Below are positions 7,901-16,101 of a DNA stretch of 37,928 bases, piece after piece. The number at the start of each line of letters is the position of its first letter. The stretch's first letter is position 1. A program made the translations under genes and the position numbers. The stretch is from CAYTNY01 sp964439215 (GTDB lineage: Bacteria > Oederibacteriota > PGYV01 > CAYTNY01), in contig CAYTNY010000013.1 in NCBI GenBank assembly GCA_964439215.1, positions 1 through 37,928 on the forward strand, in the 5' to 3' direction. A model generated the notes under the pieces. That model was not told where the DNA came from and ran no database searches. It was given only the letters and a program-made list of their open reading frames with translations.

Positions 7901-8592
7901 ACAAACTCTCGGGACGCCATGGAAATAAAGGTGTTATATCAAGGATCCTTCCGTCGGAAGATATGCCTTATCTGGCAGACGGCACACCGGTTGATGTTAT
8001 TCTGAATCCGCTGGGTGTTCCTTCGCGAATGAATGTGGGCCAGCTTCTGGAAACAAATCTGGGTTTTGCCGCGAGCAAGCTGAAGAAATCTTTTGAAACC
8101 CACGTGTTTGACGGTGTTACCGAGGATCAGATAAAAAATTACCTTAAAGAGACCGGAATAGATGAAGACGGAAAATCAATTCTTTATGACGGCAGAACAG
8201 GAAGATCTTTCTCGCATAAAGTCACGGTGGGCATTATGTACATGATGAAACTTGTGCATATGGTTGACGATAAGATACACGCCAGATCCATCGGGCCGTA
8301 TTCGCTTATAACCCAGCAGCCGCTGGGCGGTAAGGCGCAGTTCGGCGGACAGAGGTTCGGGGAAATGGAAGTATGGGCGCTGGAAGCTTATGGAGCCGCA
8401 TATACCCTGCAGGAAATGCTTACCGTGAAAAGTGATGATGTTGAAGGGCGTAAAAGGCTTTATGAGGCGATTGTCAGAGGGAAAATAATTCCCGAAGCCG
8501 GTATTCCGGAGTCTTTTAATGTTCTTGTAAAAGAACTTCAGGGCCTTGCCCTTAATATAGAACTGCTCAACAGAAAAAGCAAAAAAAAGTAA
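4951..8592 (+). CDS. rpoB: DNA-directed RNA polymerase subunit beta
   Basis: The beta subunit forms half of the RNA polymerase active cleft. At 1213 residues it is a compact form without the large inserts that lengthen the E. coli protein. The rifampicin pocket is conserved: D460, H470 and S475 match E. coli D516, H526 and S531, and V462 replaces N518. GRHGNKGVIS and the C-terminal GGKAQFGGQRFGEMEVWAL are present. A charged coiled segment (about 884-945) precedes GDDLPPGV. The ATG follows GGAAGGG. It ends in a short Lys-rich tail, and rpoC begins 15 nt later. Confidence 0.98.
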   Translation: MGRIKQKTNIEEILDIPDLMDIQKKSYKEFLMYDIPADKRKNKGLQEVFSTVFPISDYNGFYELQFVGYEFGQPKHDVETAIERGESFSAPVKGIFRLVIKEKNEKTGEMTLKEAPEQAVHICDIPLMTPRGTFVINGAERVIVSQLHRSPGASFEEEEEPDSTFGTSNYVGRIVPYRGTWLEIEYDANEIVYTKLDRKKKFYLTTILRALGYSSNEEIIKLFFESVAVDTESRNLEDQILAKDVIDKATGEIIAEAGSLLKKEMISKARELDVKKVEIVIWEEDNPYMNIFKTLKKDSVSSEQEALIEIYRKMRPGEPATLSGAKVLFKGLFFDPRRYNLGEVGRYKLNKTLGLETESGERVLTNEDLIAVIKKFFNVNAGRMEKSDIDHLGNRRVRSVGELVENQFRAGLVRVEKMIRERMTIIDMKNAIPANLINPKPLIAAIKEFFGSSQLSQFMDQVNPLSELTHKRRISALGPGGLNRERAGFEVRDVHYTHYGRLCPIETPEGQNIGLITSLATYARVNNYGFIETPYRKVKNGKLTGEIEYLTADKEDPFKIGPADVQTDGSGRITQDFVLVRVMSDYPLVTPQEVDYIDVSPKQVVSVAASLVPFLEHDDANRALMGSNMQRQAVPLLATEAPWVGTGMEGKAAIDSGRAVVAENAGVVAYVDSNVIVILADREGKNIKDRLDIYHLKKFKRTNQDTTINEKALVKKGKRVKKGDVIADGPSMNAGELALGKNIVIAFMPWNGYNYEDAIVISENLLKKDVFTSVHIEEYEVEARDTKLGPEEVTRDIPNVSEDTLKNLDSEGIVRTGAKIKPGDILVGKVTPISGSNLTPEEKLLKAIFGSKADNVKDTSLRVPPGIEGIVTDIKIFARRERGRKKSKEEERFAKLKKECDRKISELEKNMKEAAKRIDADKNLSKAEKEKQKLFEEIECGFVRGKLEAEYNEIRQNKGDDLPPGVIKVVKVLIAKKRKVSVGDKLSGRHGNKGVISRILPSEDMPYLADGTPVDVILNPLGVPSRMNVGQLLETNLGFAASKLKKSFETHVFDGVTEDQIKNYLKETGIDEDGKSILYDGRTGRSFSHKVTVGIMYMMKLVHMVDDKIHARSIGPYSLITQQPLGGKAQFGGQRFGEMEVWALEAYGAAYTLQEMLTVKSDDVEGRKRLYEAIVRGKIIPEAGIPESFNVLVKELQGLALNIELLNRKSKKK

Positions 8593-8607
8593 AAGGAGAG
8601 CTTTTTA

Positions 8608-11600
8608 ATGGCCAAAGATAAAAAGAAAAAAGACAAAAAGAAGAAAGAAGCCAAAAAAGAGGATATCTCTGTAAATTTAAGCGAACTGCTTAAAAAGACT
8701 GATGAGCAGAAAGTCAGGGAAATTGACTTTAATGCCATCAAGATATCGCTTGCATCCCCCGAGATGATAAATGAATGGTCATACGGAGAGGTGAAAAAAC
8801 CGGAAACAATAAACTACAGGACATTCAAGCCTGAATTTGACGGGTTGTTCTGTGAAAGAGTTTTTGGCCCGACCAAGGATTATGAGTGTGCCTGCGGCAA
8901 GTATAAAAAGCAGAGGTATAAAGGGACCGTATGTGATAAGTGCGGTGTTGAGGTTACGGAATCAAGGGTCAGAAGGGAAAGGATGGGGCATATTGAACTG
9001 GCGGTTCCTGTTGTTCATATATGGTACCTGAAAGGAATACCTTCAAAACTCGCTTATCTGCTTAATATTTCCGCGAGAAATCTTGAAAGAGTAATATATT
9101 ATGAGAATTATATTGCTATTGATCCCGGCAACATAGAAGAAGTTAAGCCTTATGAACTGCTGACGGAAGATGATTATATAAGGCTTAAAGAAAAATACGG
9201 AGAAGAACTGAGCCTGAAAATAGGCGCGGATGCCATAAAAGCAATGCTTAAGGCGTGCAACGTGGAAAAAATGGCAAAAGAGCTGCGTAAAGATCTGGCA
9301 AAGACTGTGTCGCTGCAGAAGAAAAAAGACATAATAAAGAGGCTCAAAGTTGTTGAAGCGTTCAGAAAATCCGGGAACGATCCCGAATGGATGATACTGG
9401 CGGTGCTTCCGGTAATACCTCCGGAACTCAGGCCGCTTGTACAGCTTGACGGCGGACGGTTTGTTACATCCGATCTTAATGACCTTTACAGAAGAATAAT
9501 AAACAGAAATAACAGGCTGAAGAAACTGATCAGTATTAATTCGCCTGAACTTATTGTGAAGAATGAAAAAAGAATGATACAGGAAGCGGTTGACGCGCTT
9601 TTTGACAACGGAAGAAGGGGCCACCCCGTAAGAGGCGCAAGGAACAGGCCTTTGAAATCCCTTTCGGATATGTTAAAGGGAAAACAGGGCCGTTTCAGAC
9701 AAAATCTTCTGGGTAAACGTGTTGATTATTCAGGACGTTCGGTTGTTGTTGTGGGGCCGGACCTGAAACTTCATCAGTGCGGACTGCCGAAAAAAATAGC
9801 ACTTGAACTTTTCAAGCCTTTTATAATAAATAAGGTTCAGGAAATGGGTTATACCATAAAAAGCGCAAAAAAAATGGTGGAACACGTAAGAGCGGAAGTA
9901 TGGGATATTCTTGAGGATATACTGGAAGATCATTTTGTGCTTTTGAACCGTGCGCCTACCCTTCACAGGCATTCAATACAGGCGTTTGAACCGAAACTTG
10001 TTGAAGGCAATGCAATAACACTGCACCCGCTGGTTTGCGGCGGGTTTAACGCGGACTTTGACGGGGATCAGCTGGCTGTTCACGTTCCTCTTTCTTTTGA
10101 GGCGCAGACAGAAGCAAGAATGCTTATGCTTTCTTCGCTGAACATACTTTCGCCCGCATCCGGCAAACCTATTGTGGTGCCGAACCAGGATATTGTACTG
10201 GGGCTTTATTACCTTACAAAAGAAAGCGGCCTGGAGCCCGGGAAAAAGAGAAATTTTTATTCCAAAGAAGAGGCGATAATCGCGTATGACCACGGAATTG
10301 TTGATCTTCACGAGATGGTTAATGTGAAAATTAAAAACAAAAAAATAGAAACATCGGCGGGAAGAATAATATTTAATTCAATACTTCCGGATTTTCCGGA
10401 TCTTAACGGAAATGAAATGGAATTTGTTAATGAGAAAATGACAAAAAAAGAAATAGGAAAACTTGTGGGGCTTGTTTTTGAACGTTACGGTTCAAAGGCT
10501 ACCGCAGAGGTTCTTGACGCAATGAAAGAACTGGGTTTCAAGCATTCCACGCTTGCCGGATTTACGATAGGCGTTGATGATCTTAAGATACCTGATGAAA
10601 AACAGGATCTGGTCAGCTCTTCTGACAAAGAAGCCATGAAGATCAGGGGACAGTATGACAAACAGGTTATTACTGATGCTGAAAGATACAATAAAATGAT
10701 AGACATATGGACAACGCTTACCGATAAGATAGCTAATCATATGATGGAAGAGCTTGAAGAGGATCAGGGCGGATTTAATCCGCTGTTCATGATGGCGGAT
10801 TCCGGAGCAAGAGGTTCAAAACTTCAGATAAGGCAGCTTGCGGGGATGAGAGGGCTTATGGCCAAACCGCAGAAAAAAATGACGGGCGGCATCGGCGAAA
10901 TTATTGAAACGCCGATCAAATCCAATTTCCGCGAAGGGCTGTCGGTTATAGAATATTTCCTTTCAACTCACGGAGCGCGTAAAGGACTTGCCGATACTGC
11001 TTTGAAAACAGCTGACGCCGGTTATCTGACAAGAAGGCTGATAGATGTTGCGCAGGATGTAATAATCACGGAAGAAGACTGCGGCACCATAAACGGGATC
11101 AACGCGACCGCCATAAAAGAGGGCCAGGAAATGATAGAGCCTTTAAGCGACAGAATAGTATGGAGATACGCGCTTGATAATGTTGTTGATCTTATCACTG
11201 ACGAGGTTATTGTCCGCAACAATCAGCTTATAACGCCTCAGATAGCCAGAAGAATAGAAGAAGCCGGCTATGAAAGAATCAGGGTGCGTTCGGTGCTTAC
11301 CTGCGAGACAAAGAACGGTGCGTGTCAGAAATGCTACGGCGCGGATCTTACCAGCGGTGATGTTGTTTCGCTCGGCGAGGCAGTCGGTATTATTGCCGCT
11401 CAGTCAATCGGAGAACCGGGGACGCAGCTTACACTCAGGACGTTCCACGTAGGCGGAACCGCCAGCCGTGTTGTTGAAGAGTCGGAAATAAAAGCGAAAC
11501 ACGACGGCAAAATAGAATTTACAAATCTTAATTTTGTAAAAGATAAAAAAGGCGATATGATCATCACCAACAGAAACGGCGAGATCAGCGTACTTGATGA

Positions 11601-12768
11601 AAACAATTTTGAAAGAGAACTGCACCATATGTCGTACGGGACAAAGCTGAAAGTGAAACACGGTGAAAAGATAAAAAAAGGCGATACCATAGGATTGTGG
11701 GATCTTTATAATATACCTATTTTCACCGAGTTCCAGGGTAAAGCCCGTTATGATGATATTATTGAAGGTTCAACCATGATAGAACAGGCTGACGCGACAA
11801 CGGGCCAGTTTGGATATTTTATCATGGAAGGAAAAGACAAAAAACTTTATCCTCATATAGAGATTGTTGACTCCAAAGGCAATGCGCTCGCGTCTTATTC
11901 CGTTCCTGTAGGGGCAAGGCTTGAAATAGAAGACGGCCAGACAGTGGAGCCGGGCGATGTTCTTGCGAAATTCCCCAGGGAGCTTTCAAAAACAAGGGAT
12001 ATCACCGGAGGGCTGCCGAGAGTTGCGGAGCTTGTGGAAGCAAGAAAACCGAAGGTTCCGGCTATTATCGCGGACATTGACGGTAAAGTGCGCTTTGAGG
12101 AAACAACCGCGGGTGTGAGGAAAATAATCATTCAGAATGATGACGGGACGCAGAGGGAATACAATATTCCCCACGGGAAATATGTCAATGTCCGTGAGGG
12201 CGACGATGTGAAATCAGGCGAGCAGCTTATAGACGGAAATGTGAATCCGCACGATATTCTTTCGGTAAAAGGCGAAGGAGCTGTTCAGGAGTATCTTTTA
12301 AATAAAGTGCAGGAAGTTTACAGACTGCAGGGCGTGGGGATCCACGATAAGCATATTGAAGTGATCGTCAGGCAGATGATGAAAAAAGTACGCGTTGAAG
12401 ATCCGGGAGATACGAGATTTTTAACGGATGAACAGGTTGATAAATTCACATTTAAAGAAGAAAATGAAAAAATGGAAAAAGAAAAGAAACTGCCGGCCAA
12501 AGCAAGGCCCCTGCTGCTGGGTATAACAAAAGCAGCGCTTGCTACGGAGTCGTTCTTTTCCGCGGCCTCTTTCCAGGAAACAACAAGAGTGCTTATTGAC
12601 GCCGCCGTGAACGGCAAAATTGACAATCTCAAAGGCCTGAAAGAAAATGTTATAATAGGGCATTTGATCTCGGCGGGAACCGGTGTTGAAGAGTTCAAGA
12701 AATATAAAAATGTTGAAAAAAAGAAAATGAAAAAAGCTAAGGCGAAAGCCGCGGCAAAAGAAGAATAA
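8608..12768 (+). CDS. rpoC: DNA-directed RNA polymerase subunit beta'
   Basis: Beta' carries the catalytic magnesium and most of the clamp. The 1386-residue protein has the clamp zinc site C94, C96, C109, C112, the catalytic NADFDGDQ at 481-488, and the second zinc site C825, C899, C906, C909. The N terminus has about 25 extra residues, almost all Lys, Asp, Glu and Ala, before the conserved FNAIKISLASP segment, and the C terminus ends in another Lys/Ala tail. Such tails are unusual for rpoC. It starts with ATG after AAAGGAGAG and is followed by a strong hairpin. Confidence 0.98.
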   Translation: MAKDKKKKDKKKKEAKKEDISVNLSELLKKTDEQKVREIDFNAIKISLASPEMINEWSYGEVKKPETINYRTFKPEFDGLFCERVFGPTKDYECACGKYKKQRYKGTVCDKCGVEVTESRVRRERMGHIELAVPVVHIWYLKGIPSKLAYLLNISARNLERVIYYENYIAIDPGNIEEVKPYELLTEDDYIRLKEKYGEELSLKIGADAIKAMLKACNVEKMAKELRKDLAKTVSLQKKKDIIKRLKVVEAFRKSGNDPEWMILAVLPVIPPELRPLVQLDGGRFVTSDLNDLYRRIINRNNRLKKLISINSPELIVKNEKRMIQEAVDALFDNGRRGHPVRGARNRPLKSLSDMLKGKQGRFRQNLLGKRVDYSGRSVVVVGPDLKLHQCGLPKKIALELFKPFIINKVQEMGYTIKSAKKMVEHVRAEVWDILEDILEDHFVLLNRAPTLHRHSIQAFEPKLVEGNAITLHPLVCGGFNADFDGDQLAVHVPLSFEAQTEARMLMLSSLNILSPASGKPIVVPNQDIVLGLYYLTKESGLEPGKKRNFYSKEEAIIAYDHGIVDLHEMVNVKIKNKKIETSAGRIIFNSILPDFPDLNGNEMEFVNEKMTKKEIGKLVGLVFERYGSKATAEVLDAMKELGFKHSTLAGFTIGVDDLKIPDEKQDLVSSSDKEAMKIRGQYDKQVITDAERYNKMIDIWTTLTDKIANHMMEELEEDQGGFNPLFMMADSGARGSKLQIRQLAGMRGLMAKPQKKMTGGIGEIIETPIKSNFREGLSVIEYFLSTHGARKGLADTALKTADAGYLTRRLIDVAQDVIITEEDCGTINGINATAIKEGQEMIEPLSDRIVWRYALDNVVDLITDEVIVRNNQLITPQIARRIEEAGYERIRVRSVLTCETKNGACQKCYGADLTSGDVVSLGEAVGIIAAQSIGEPGTQLTLRTFHVGGTASRVVEESEIKAKHDGKIEFTNLNFVKDKKGDMIITNRNGEISVLDENNFERELHHMSYGTKLKVKHGEKIKKGDTIGLWDLYNIPIFTEFQGKARYDDIIEGSTMIEQADATTGQFGYFIMEGKDKKLYPHIEIVDSKGNALASYSVPVGARLEIEDGQTVEPGDVLAKFPRELSKTRDITGGLPRVAELVEARKPKVPAIIADIDGKVRFEETTAGVRKIIIQNDDGTQREYNIPHGKYVNVREGDDVKSGEQLIDGNVNPHDILSVKGEGAVQEYLLNKVQEVYRLQGVGIHDKHIEVIVRQMMKKVRVEDPGDTRFLTDEQVDKFTFKEENEKMEKEKKLPAKARPLLLGITKAALATESFFSAASFQETTRVLIDAAVNGKIDNLKGLKENVIIGHLISAGTGVEEFKKYKNVEKKKMKKAKAKAAAKEE

Positions 12769-12789
12769 GTATTATACGGAAAGAAAAAT

Positions 12790-12820
12790 ACAGGGCGCCC
12801 TTTTAACGGGGCGCCCGTGT
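12790..12820 (+). terminator. Hairpin terminating the rpoBC transcript
   Basis: GGGCGCCC at 12793-12800 and 12809-12816 pair perfectly around TTTTAACG, and ACA/TGT extend the stem past one bulged G (12817). No T-run follows directly, so the hairpin may stop only part of the polymerases or act as a 3' mRNA stabiliser. It marks the break between the rpo block and the str operon. Confidence 0.6.
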
Positions 12821-12899
12821 CCGGCCCGGAGAAAGCGTTTTTCTTACGGGAGAATGAAAAAATTTTTTACAGAAATTTTCAAAAAAAATATTTTTTCTC

Positions 12900-12928
12900 T
12901 TGACGTAAATGAGTTTTTTTTGTATTAT
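12900..12928 (+). promoter_or_regulatory. Strong sigma-70-type promoter of the str operon
   Basis: TTGACG at 12900-12905 and TATTAT at 12923-12928 are separated by exactly 17 nt, with A/T-rich DNA upstream (runs of A and T over 12861-12899) that could serve as an UP element. Transcription would begin near 12935, leaving a leader of about 150 nt before rpsL. This is the best promoter match in the window and the only one seen inside the long ribosomal block. Confidence 0.82.
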
Positions 12929-12935
12929 ATTGTCC

Positions 12936-13084
12936 GATTTTATATATGCTCTTTCTTAGCTGTTAAAGGTATATTCAAAAAGCAATTATGGCGAGAAGGA
13001 GATTGTCCTTACTCGTCTTTTTTGATTTATAAAGAAGAGCGGCAGCGGAAAGAAAAGAAAAAATTTTTTTAAGGAGGCTGAATT
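12936..13084 (+). promoter_or_regulatory. str-operon leader with candidate antiterminator
   Basis: The leader between the promoter and rpsL contains a terminator-like hairpin (12990-13023) and an upstream strand, CTCTTTCTT at 12949-12957, that can pair with GAGAAGGAG at 12993-13001 (9 pairs, two of them G-U). That pairing would occupy the 5' arm of the terminator, so the two folds exclude each other. The upstream strand lies in a six-codon ATG frame (12946-12966) with no visible ribosome binding site. Leader control of the operon is inferred. Confidence 0.5.
12990..13023 (+). terminator. Intrinsic terminator/attenuator in the rpsL leader
   Basis: GGCGAG-AAGGA pairs with TCCTT-A-CTCGTC around a GATTG loop, giving 11 pairs (one G-U) with one bulged A, and six T residues (13018-13023) follow directly. 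This is a standard intrinsic terminator shape placed between the promoter and the first gene of the operon, which points to attenuation. Confidence 0.62.
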
Positions 13085-13468
13085 TTGCCTACGGTAAACC
13101 AGCTTGTGAGAAACAAAAGGAAAAAACAGACGGAAAAAACAGGTTCGCCTGCGTTGAAAACCTGCCCTCAGAAAAGAGGTGTATGCACACGAGTTTATAC
13201 GGTAACCCCGAAAAAACCGAATTCAGCGCTGAGAAAGGTAGCAAGGGTCAGACTTACAAATAAGATGGAAGTTTCCTGCTATATTCCGGGAGTCGGCCAT
13301 AATCTTCAGGAACACTCAATTGTTCTTATAAGAGGCGGCAGGGTAAAGGACCTTCCGGGCGTGAGATATCATATTGTAAGAGGCACGCTTGATACACAGG
13401 GTGTTTCAGACAGAAAACAGGGGCGTTCAAAGTACGGAACAAAAGCCCCCAAGAAAGAGAAAAAATAA
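13085..13468 (+). CDS. rpsL: 30S ribosomal protein S12
   Basis: S12 lies at the decoding centre and sets accuracy. The 127-residue protein has the TPKKPNSALRKVARV loop with Lys at 43 and 44 and the RVKDLPGVRYH loop with K88 and D89, the residues changed in streptomycin-resistant mutants; all are wild type. D89 is the usual target of RimO methylthiolation. The start is TTG, 7 nt after AAGGAGG, with no ATG in a usable position. It is the first gene of the long operon, downstream of the leader attenuator. Confidence 0.97.
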   Translation: MPTVNQLVRNKRKKQTEKTGSPALKTCPQKRGVCTRVYTVTPKKPNSALRKVARVRLTNKMEVSCYIPGVGHNLQEHSIVLIRGGRVKDLPGVRYHIVRGTLDTQGVSDRKQGRSKYGTKAPKKEKK

Positions 13469-13484
13469 TTAAGGAGTAATTCAT

Positions 13485-13952
13485 ATGCCGAGGAAAAAAA
13501 GAGCGGAAAAAAGAGAAGTGGCTCCGGATCCTAAATTTAACAGTGTTCTTGTAGCAAGACTCGTTAACTGTATGATGCTGGAAGGAAGAAAAGCAACCGC
13601 GGAACGGATAGTTTATACTGCCTTTAAAGAAATAGAAAAACAGGGCAAGGATCCGCTTCAGGTATTTAAACAGGCGATAGAAAATGTAAAGCCCATGCTT
13701 GAACTGAAATCAAGAAGAATAGGCGGAGCAAACTACCAGATACCCGTTGAAGTAAATCCGGACCGCAGGGTATCGCTTGCCTTAAGATGGCTTGTTAACT
13801 CAGCCAAGGCAAGAAAAGAAAAGAAAACATATGAAAGGCTTATGCAGGAAATAACAGCCGCGGAGCAGAGCCAGGGCGGAGCTGTTAAAAAGAAGGATGA
13901 TATACATAAAATGGCTGAGGCGAACAAAGCTTTTGCCCATTATCGCTGGTAA
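13485..13952 (+). CDS. rpsG: 30S ribosomal protein S7
   Basis: S7 nucleates folding of the 3' major domain of 16S rRNA and touches the E-site tRNA. The 155-residue protein is full length, starting MPRKKRAEKREV and ending with AHYRW as in most bacteria. In E. coli, S7 represses the str operon by binding a structured rpsL-rpsG spacer of nearly 100 nt; here the spacer is 16 nt, so that site is absent. ATG start after AAGGAG. Confidence 0.97.
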   Translation: MPRKKRAEKREVAPDPKFNSVLVARLVNCMMLEGRKATAERIVYTAFKEIEKQGKDPLQVFKQAIENVKPMLELKSRRIGGANYQIPVEVNPDRRVSLALRWLVNSAKARKEKKTYERLMQEITAAEQSQGGAVKKKDDIHKMAEANKAFAHYRW

Positions 13953-13979
13953 AAAACATACTTTTAAGGAGATTATTGA

Positions 13980-16082
13980 ATGGGACGTGAATACGCAGTA
14001 GGAAAAACAAGAAATATAGGCATAATGGCCCATATAGACGCCGGCAAGACTACTCTTACGGAAAGAGTGCTTTATTATACCGGTGTTACGCATAAAATAG
14101 GAGAGGTTCATGACGGCGGCGCGACAATGGACTGGATGGAACAGGAACAGGAAAGAGGTATTACGATCACCTCGGCGGCAACAACCTGTTTCTGGAACGA
14201 TCATAGAATAAATATTATTGATACACCGGGGCACGTTGATTTTACGGTGGAGGTTGAAAGATCTTTAAGGGTTCTTGACGGAGCCGTAGCGGTTTTTGAT
14301 TCGGTTTCAGGAGTGGAGCCGCAGTCTGAAACAGTATGGAGGCAGGCTGATACATATAAAGTTCCCAGGCTTGTTTTTCTGAATAAAATGGACCGTCTCG
14401 GGGCTGACTTCTGGGCGTCTGTTGACAGCGTGGAGGAAAAGCTGGGAGCAAATCCTGTTTGTCTTCAGATACCGATAGGCGCCGAAGATAATTTTGAAGG
14501 CGTTGTGGATCTTATAAAAATGAAAGAAATAGTATGGCTTGAGGAATCGCTTGGCGCAAAGTTTGAAGAGCGTGAAATAAGAGCTGAGCTTAAGGAAAAA
14601 GCCGATGAATACAGAGAAAAACTTATGGATGCGGTTGCGGGATTTGATGACAAACTAATGGAAGATTTTCTTGACGGCAAAGAGATTCCGGAAGAAACAA
14701 TTCATCTGGCAGTAAGAGAAGGATGCCTGTCTTTTAAGATTGTTCCTGTTTTCTGCGGCACGGCATTTAAGAATAAAGGTGTTCAGCCGCTTTTGAACGC
14801 TGTTATAAGGTATCTTCCCGCGCCGTCCGATATTCCGCCGGTGGAAGGTTTTGAACCCAAAACAGTGGAAGAAGACGAACCCGTAAAAGTAATAAGAGAA
14901 CTTAAAGACGAGGCTCCGTTTTCGGCGCTTGCGTTTAAAATAATGTCTGATCCCTTTGTGGGAAAACTCACTTATCTGAGAATCTATTCCGGCGTGCTTG
15001 AGTCCGGGTCGTATATTTATAATTCTGTAAAAGGCAAAAAAGAAAGGATCGGGCGTATTCTGCGGATGCACGCAAACCACAGGGAAGAAGTTAAACAGGC
15101 TTATTCCGGTGATATAGTAGCGGCTATTGGATTTAAGGATACGACAACCGGAGATACTCTCTGTGATGAAAAAGAACAGGTCATTCTGGAAAGAATGATT
15201 TTTCCGGAACCGGTCATTTATATTGCGGTTGAGCCGAAAACAAAGGCAGACCAGGAAAAAATGGGAATTGCACTCAATAAACTGGCGGAAGAGGACCCTA
15301 CTTTTAAAGTAAGGACCGATGAGGAAACCGGACAGACAATAATATCGGGTATGGGCGAGCTTCATCTTGAAATTATTGTTGACAGAATGAAAAGAGAGTT
15401 CAAGGTAGAGGCAAATGTCGGAAAACCCGAAGTTTCATACAGGGAAACGATGAATAAACCGGTAACCAAAGTAGAGGGCAAGTACATAAAACAGAGCGGC
15501 GGCCGCGGAAACTACGGGCATGTTGTTATTGATGTTGAGCCGAAAGAAGACGGAAATTATGAGTTTGTAAATAAAATAACAGGCGGGACCATACCGAGGG
15601 AATATATACCTGCTGTTGATAAAGGGATACAGGGCGCTATGGAAACGGGTGTTATTGCCGGCTATCCTGTTATGAATATAAAAGTAACGCTGAATGATGG
15701 TTCGTTTCACGAAGTTGATTCTTCGGAAATGGCATTTAAAATAGCGGCTTCAATGGCGTTTAAAGACGCTTTTAAAAAGGGAGATCCGTCTATTCTTGAG
15801 CCTCTTATGTCGGTCGAAGTTGTAACTCCGGAAGATTTTATGGGGGATATAATAGGGAACCTGAATTCACGAAGAGGAAGAATAGACAGAATGGAAAAAA
15901 GAGGCAAGGCCCAGCATATAAAGGCATTTGTTCCGCTTTCGGAAATGTTCGGCTATGCGACTGATCTGAGATCGCTGTCGCAGGGCAGGGCAAATTACAC
16001 TATGCAGTTTGCGAAATATGAAGCGGTTCCCAATAATATAAAAGAAACAATAACGGCAAAATTCACGGGTAAGAGAGCTTAA
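13980..16082 (+). CDS. fusA: Elongation factor G
   Basis: EF-G is the GTPase that drives translocation and, with RRF, ribosome recycling. The 700-residue protein has all five expected domains by length. Motifs seen are AHIDAGKT (17-24), the switch I segment GITITSA (about 59-65), DTPGHVDF (81-88) and NKMD (135-138). The AAGGAG site lies just upstream of the ATG. It sits between rpsG and the second tuf in the classical str order, and no second EF-G copy is visible here. Confidence 0.98.
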   Translation: MGREYAVGKTRNIGIMAHIDAGKTTLTERVLYYTGVTHKIGEVHDGGATMDWMEQEQERGITITSAATTCFWNDHRINIIDTPGHVDFTVEVERSLRVLDGAVAVFDSVSGVEPQSETVWRQADTYKVPRLVFLNKMDRLGADFWASVDSVEEKLGANPVCLQIPIGAEDNFEGVVDLIKMKEIVWLEESLGAKFEEREIRAELKEKADEYREKLMDAVAGFDDKLMEDFLDGKEIPEETIHLAVREGCLSFKIVPVFCGTAFKNKGVQPLLNAVIRYLPAPSDIPPVEGFEPKTVEEDEPVKVIRELKDEAPFSALAFKIMSDPFVGKLTYLRIYSGVLESGSYIYNSVKGKKERIGRILRMHANHREEVKQAYSGDIVAAIGFKDTTTGDTLCDEKEQVILERMIFPEPVIYIAVEPKTKADQEKMGIALNKLAEEDPTFKVRTDEETGQTIISGMGELHLEIIVDRMKREFKVEANVGKPEVSYRETMNKPVTKVEGKYIKQSGGRGNYGHVVIDVEPKEDGNYEFVNKITGGTIPREYIPAVDKGIQGAMETGVIAGYPVMNIKVTLNDGSFHEVDSSEMAFKIAASMAFKDAFKKGDPSILEPLMSVEVVTPEDFMGDIIGNLNSRRGRIDRMEKRGKAQHIKAFVPLSEMFGYATDLRSLSQGRANYTMQFAKYEAVPNNIKETITAKFTGKRA

Positions 16083-16101
16083 TTCAGGGAGGTATTGATA
16101 A

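Noticed and set aside
12854..13072. 72-residue open frame before rpsL
   Set aside because: It covers the promoter boxes and the leader hairpin, has biased Phe/Lys composition from AT-rich DNA, and lacks a ribosome site.
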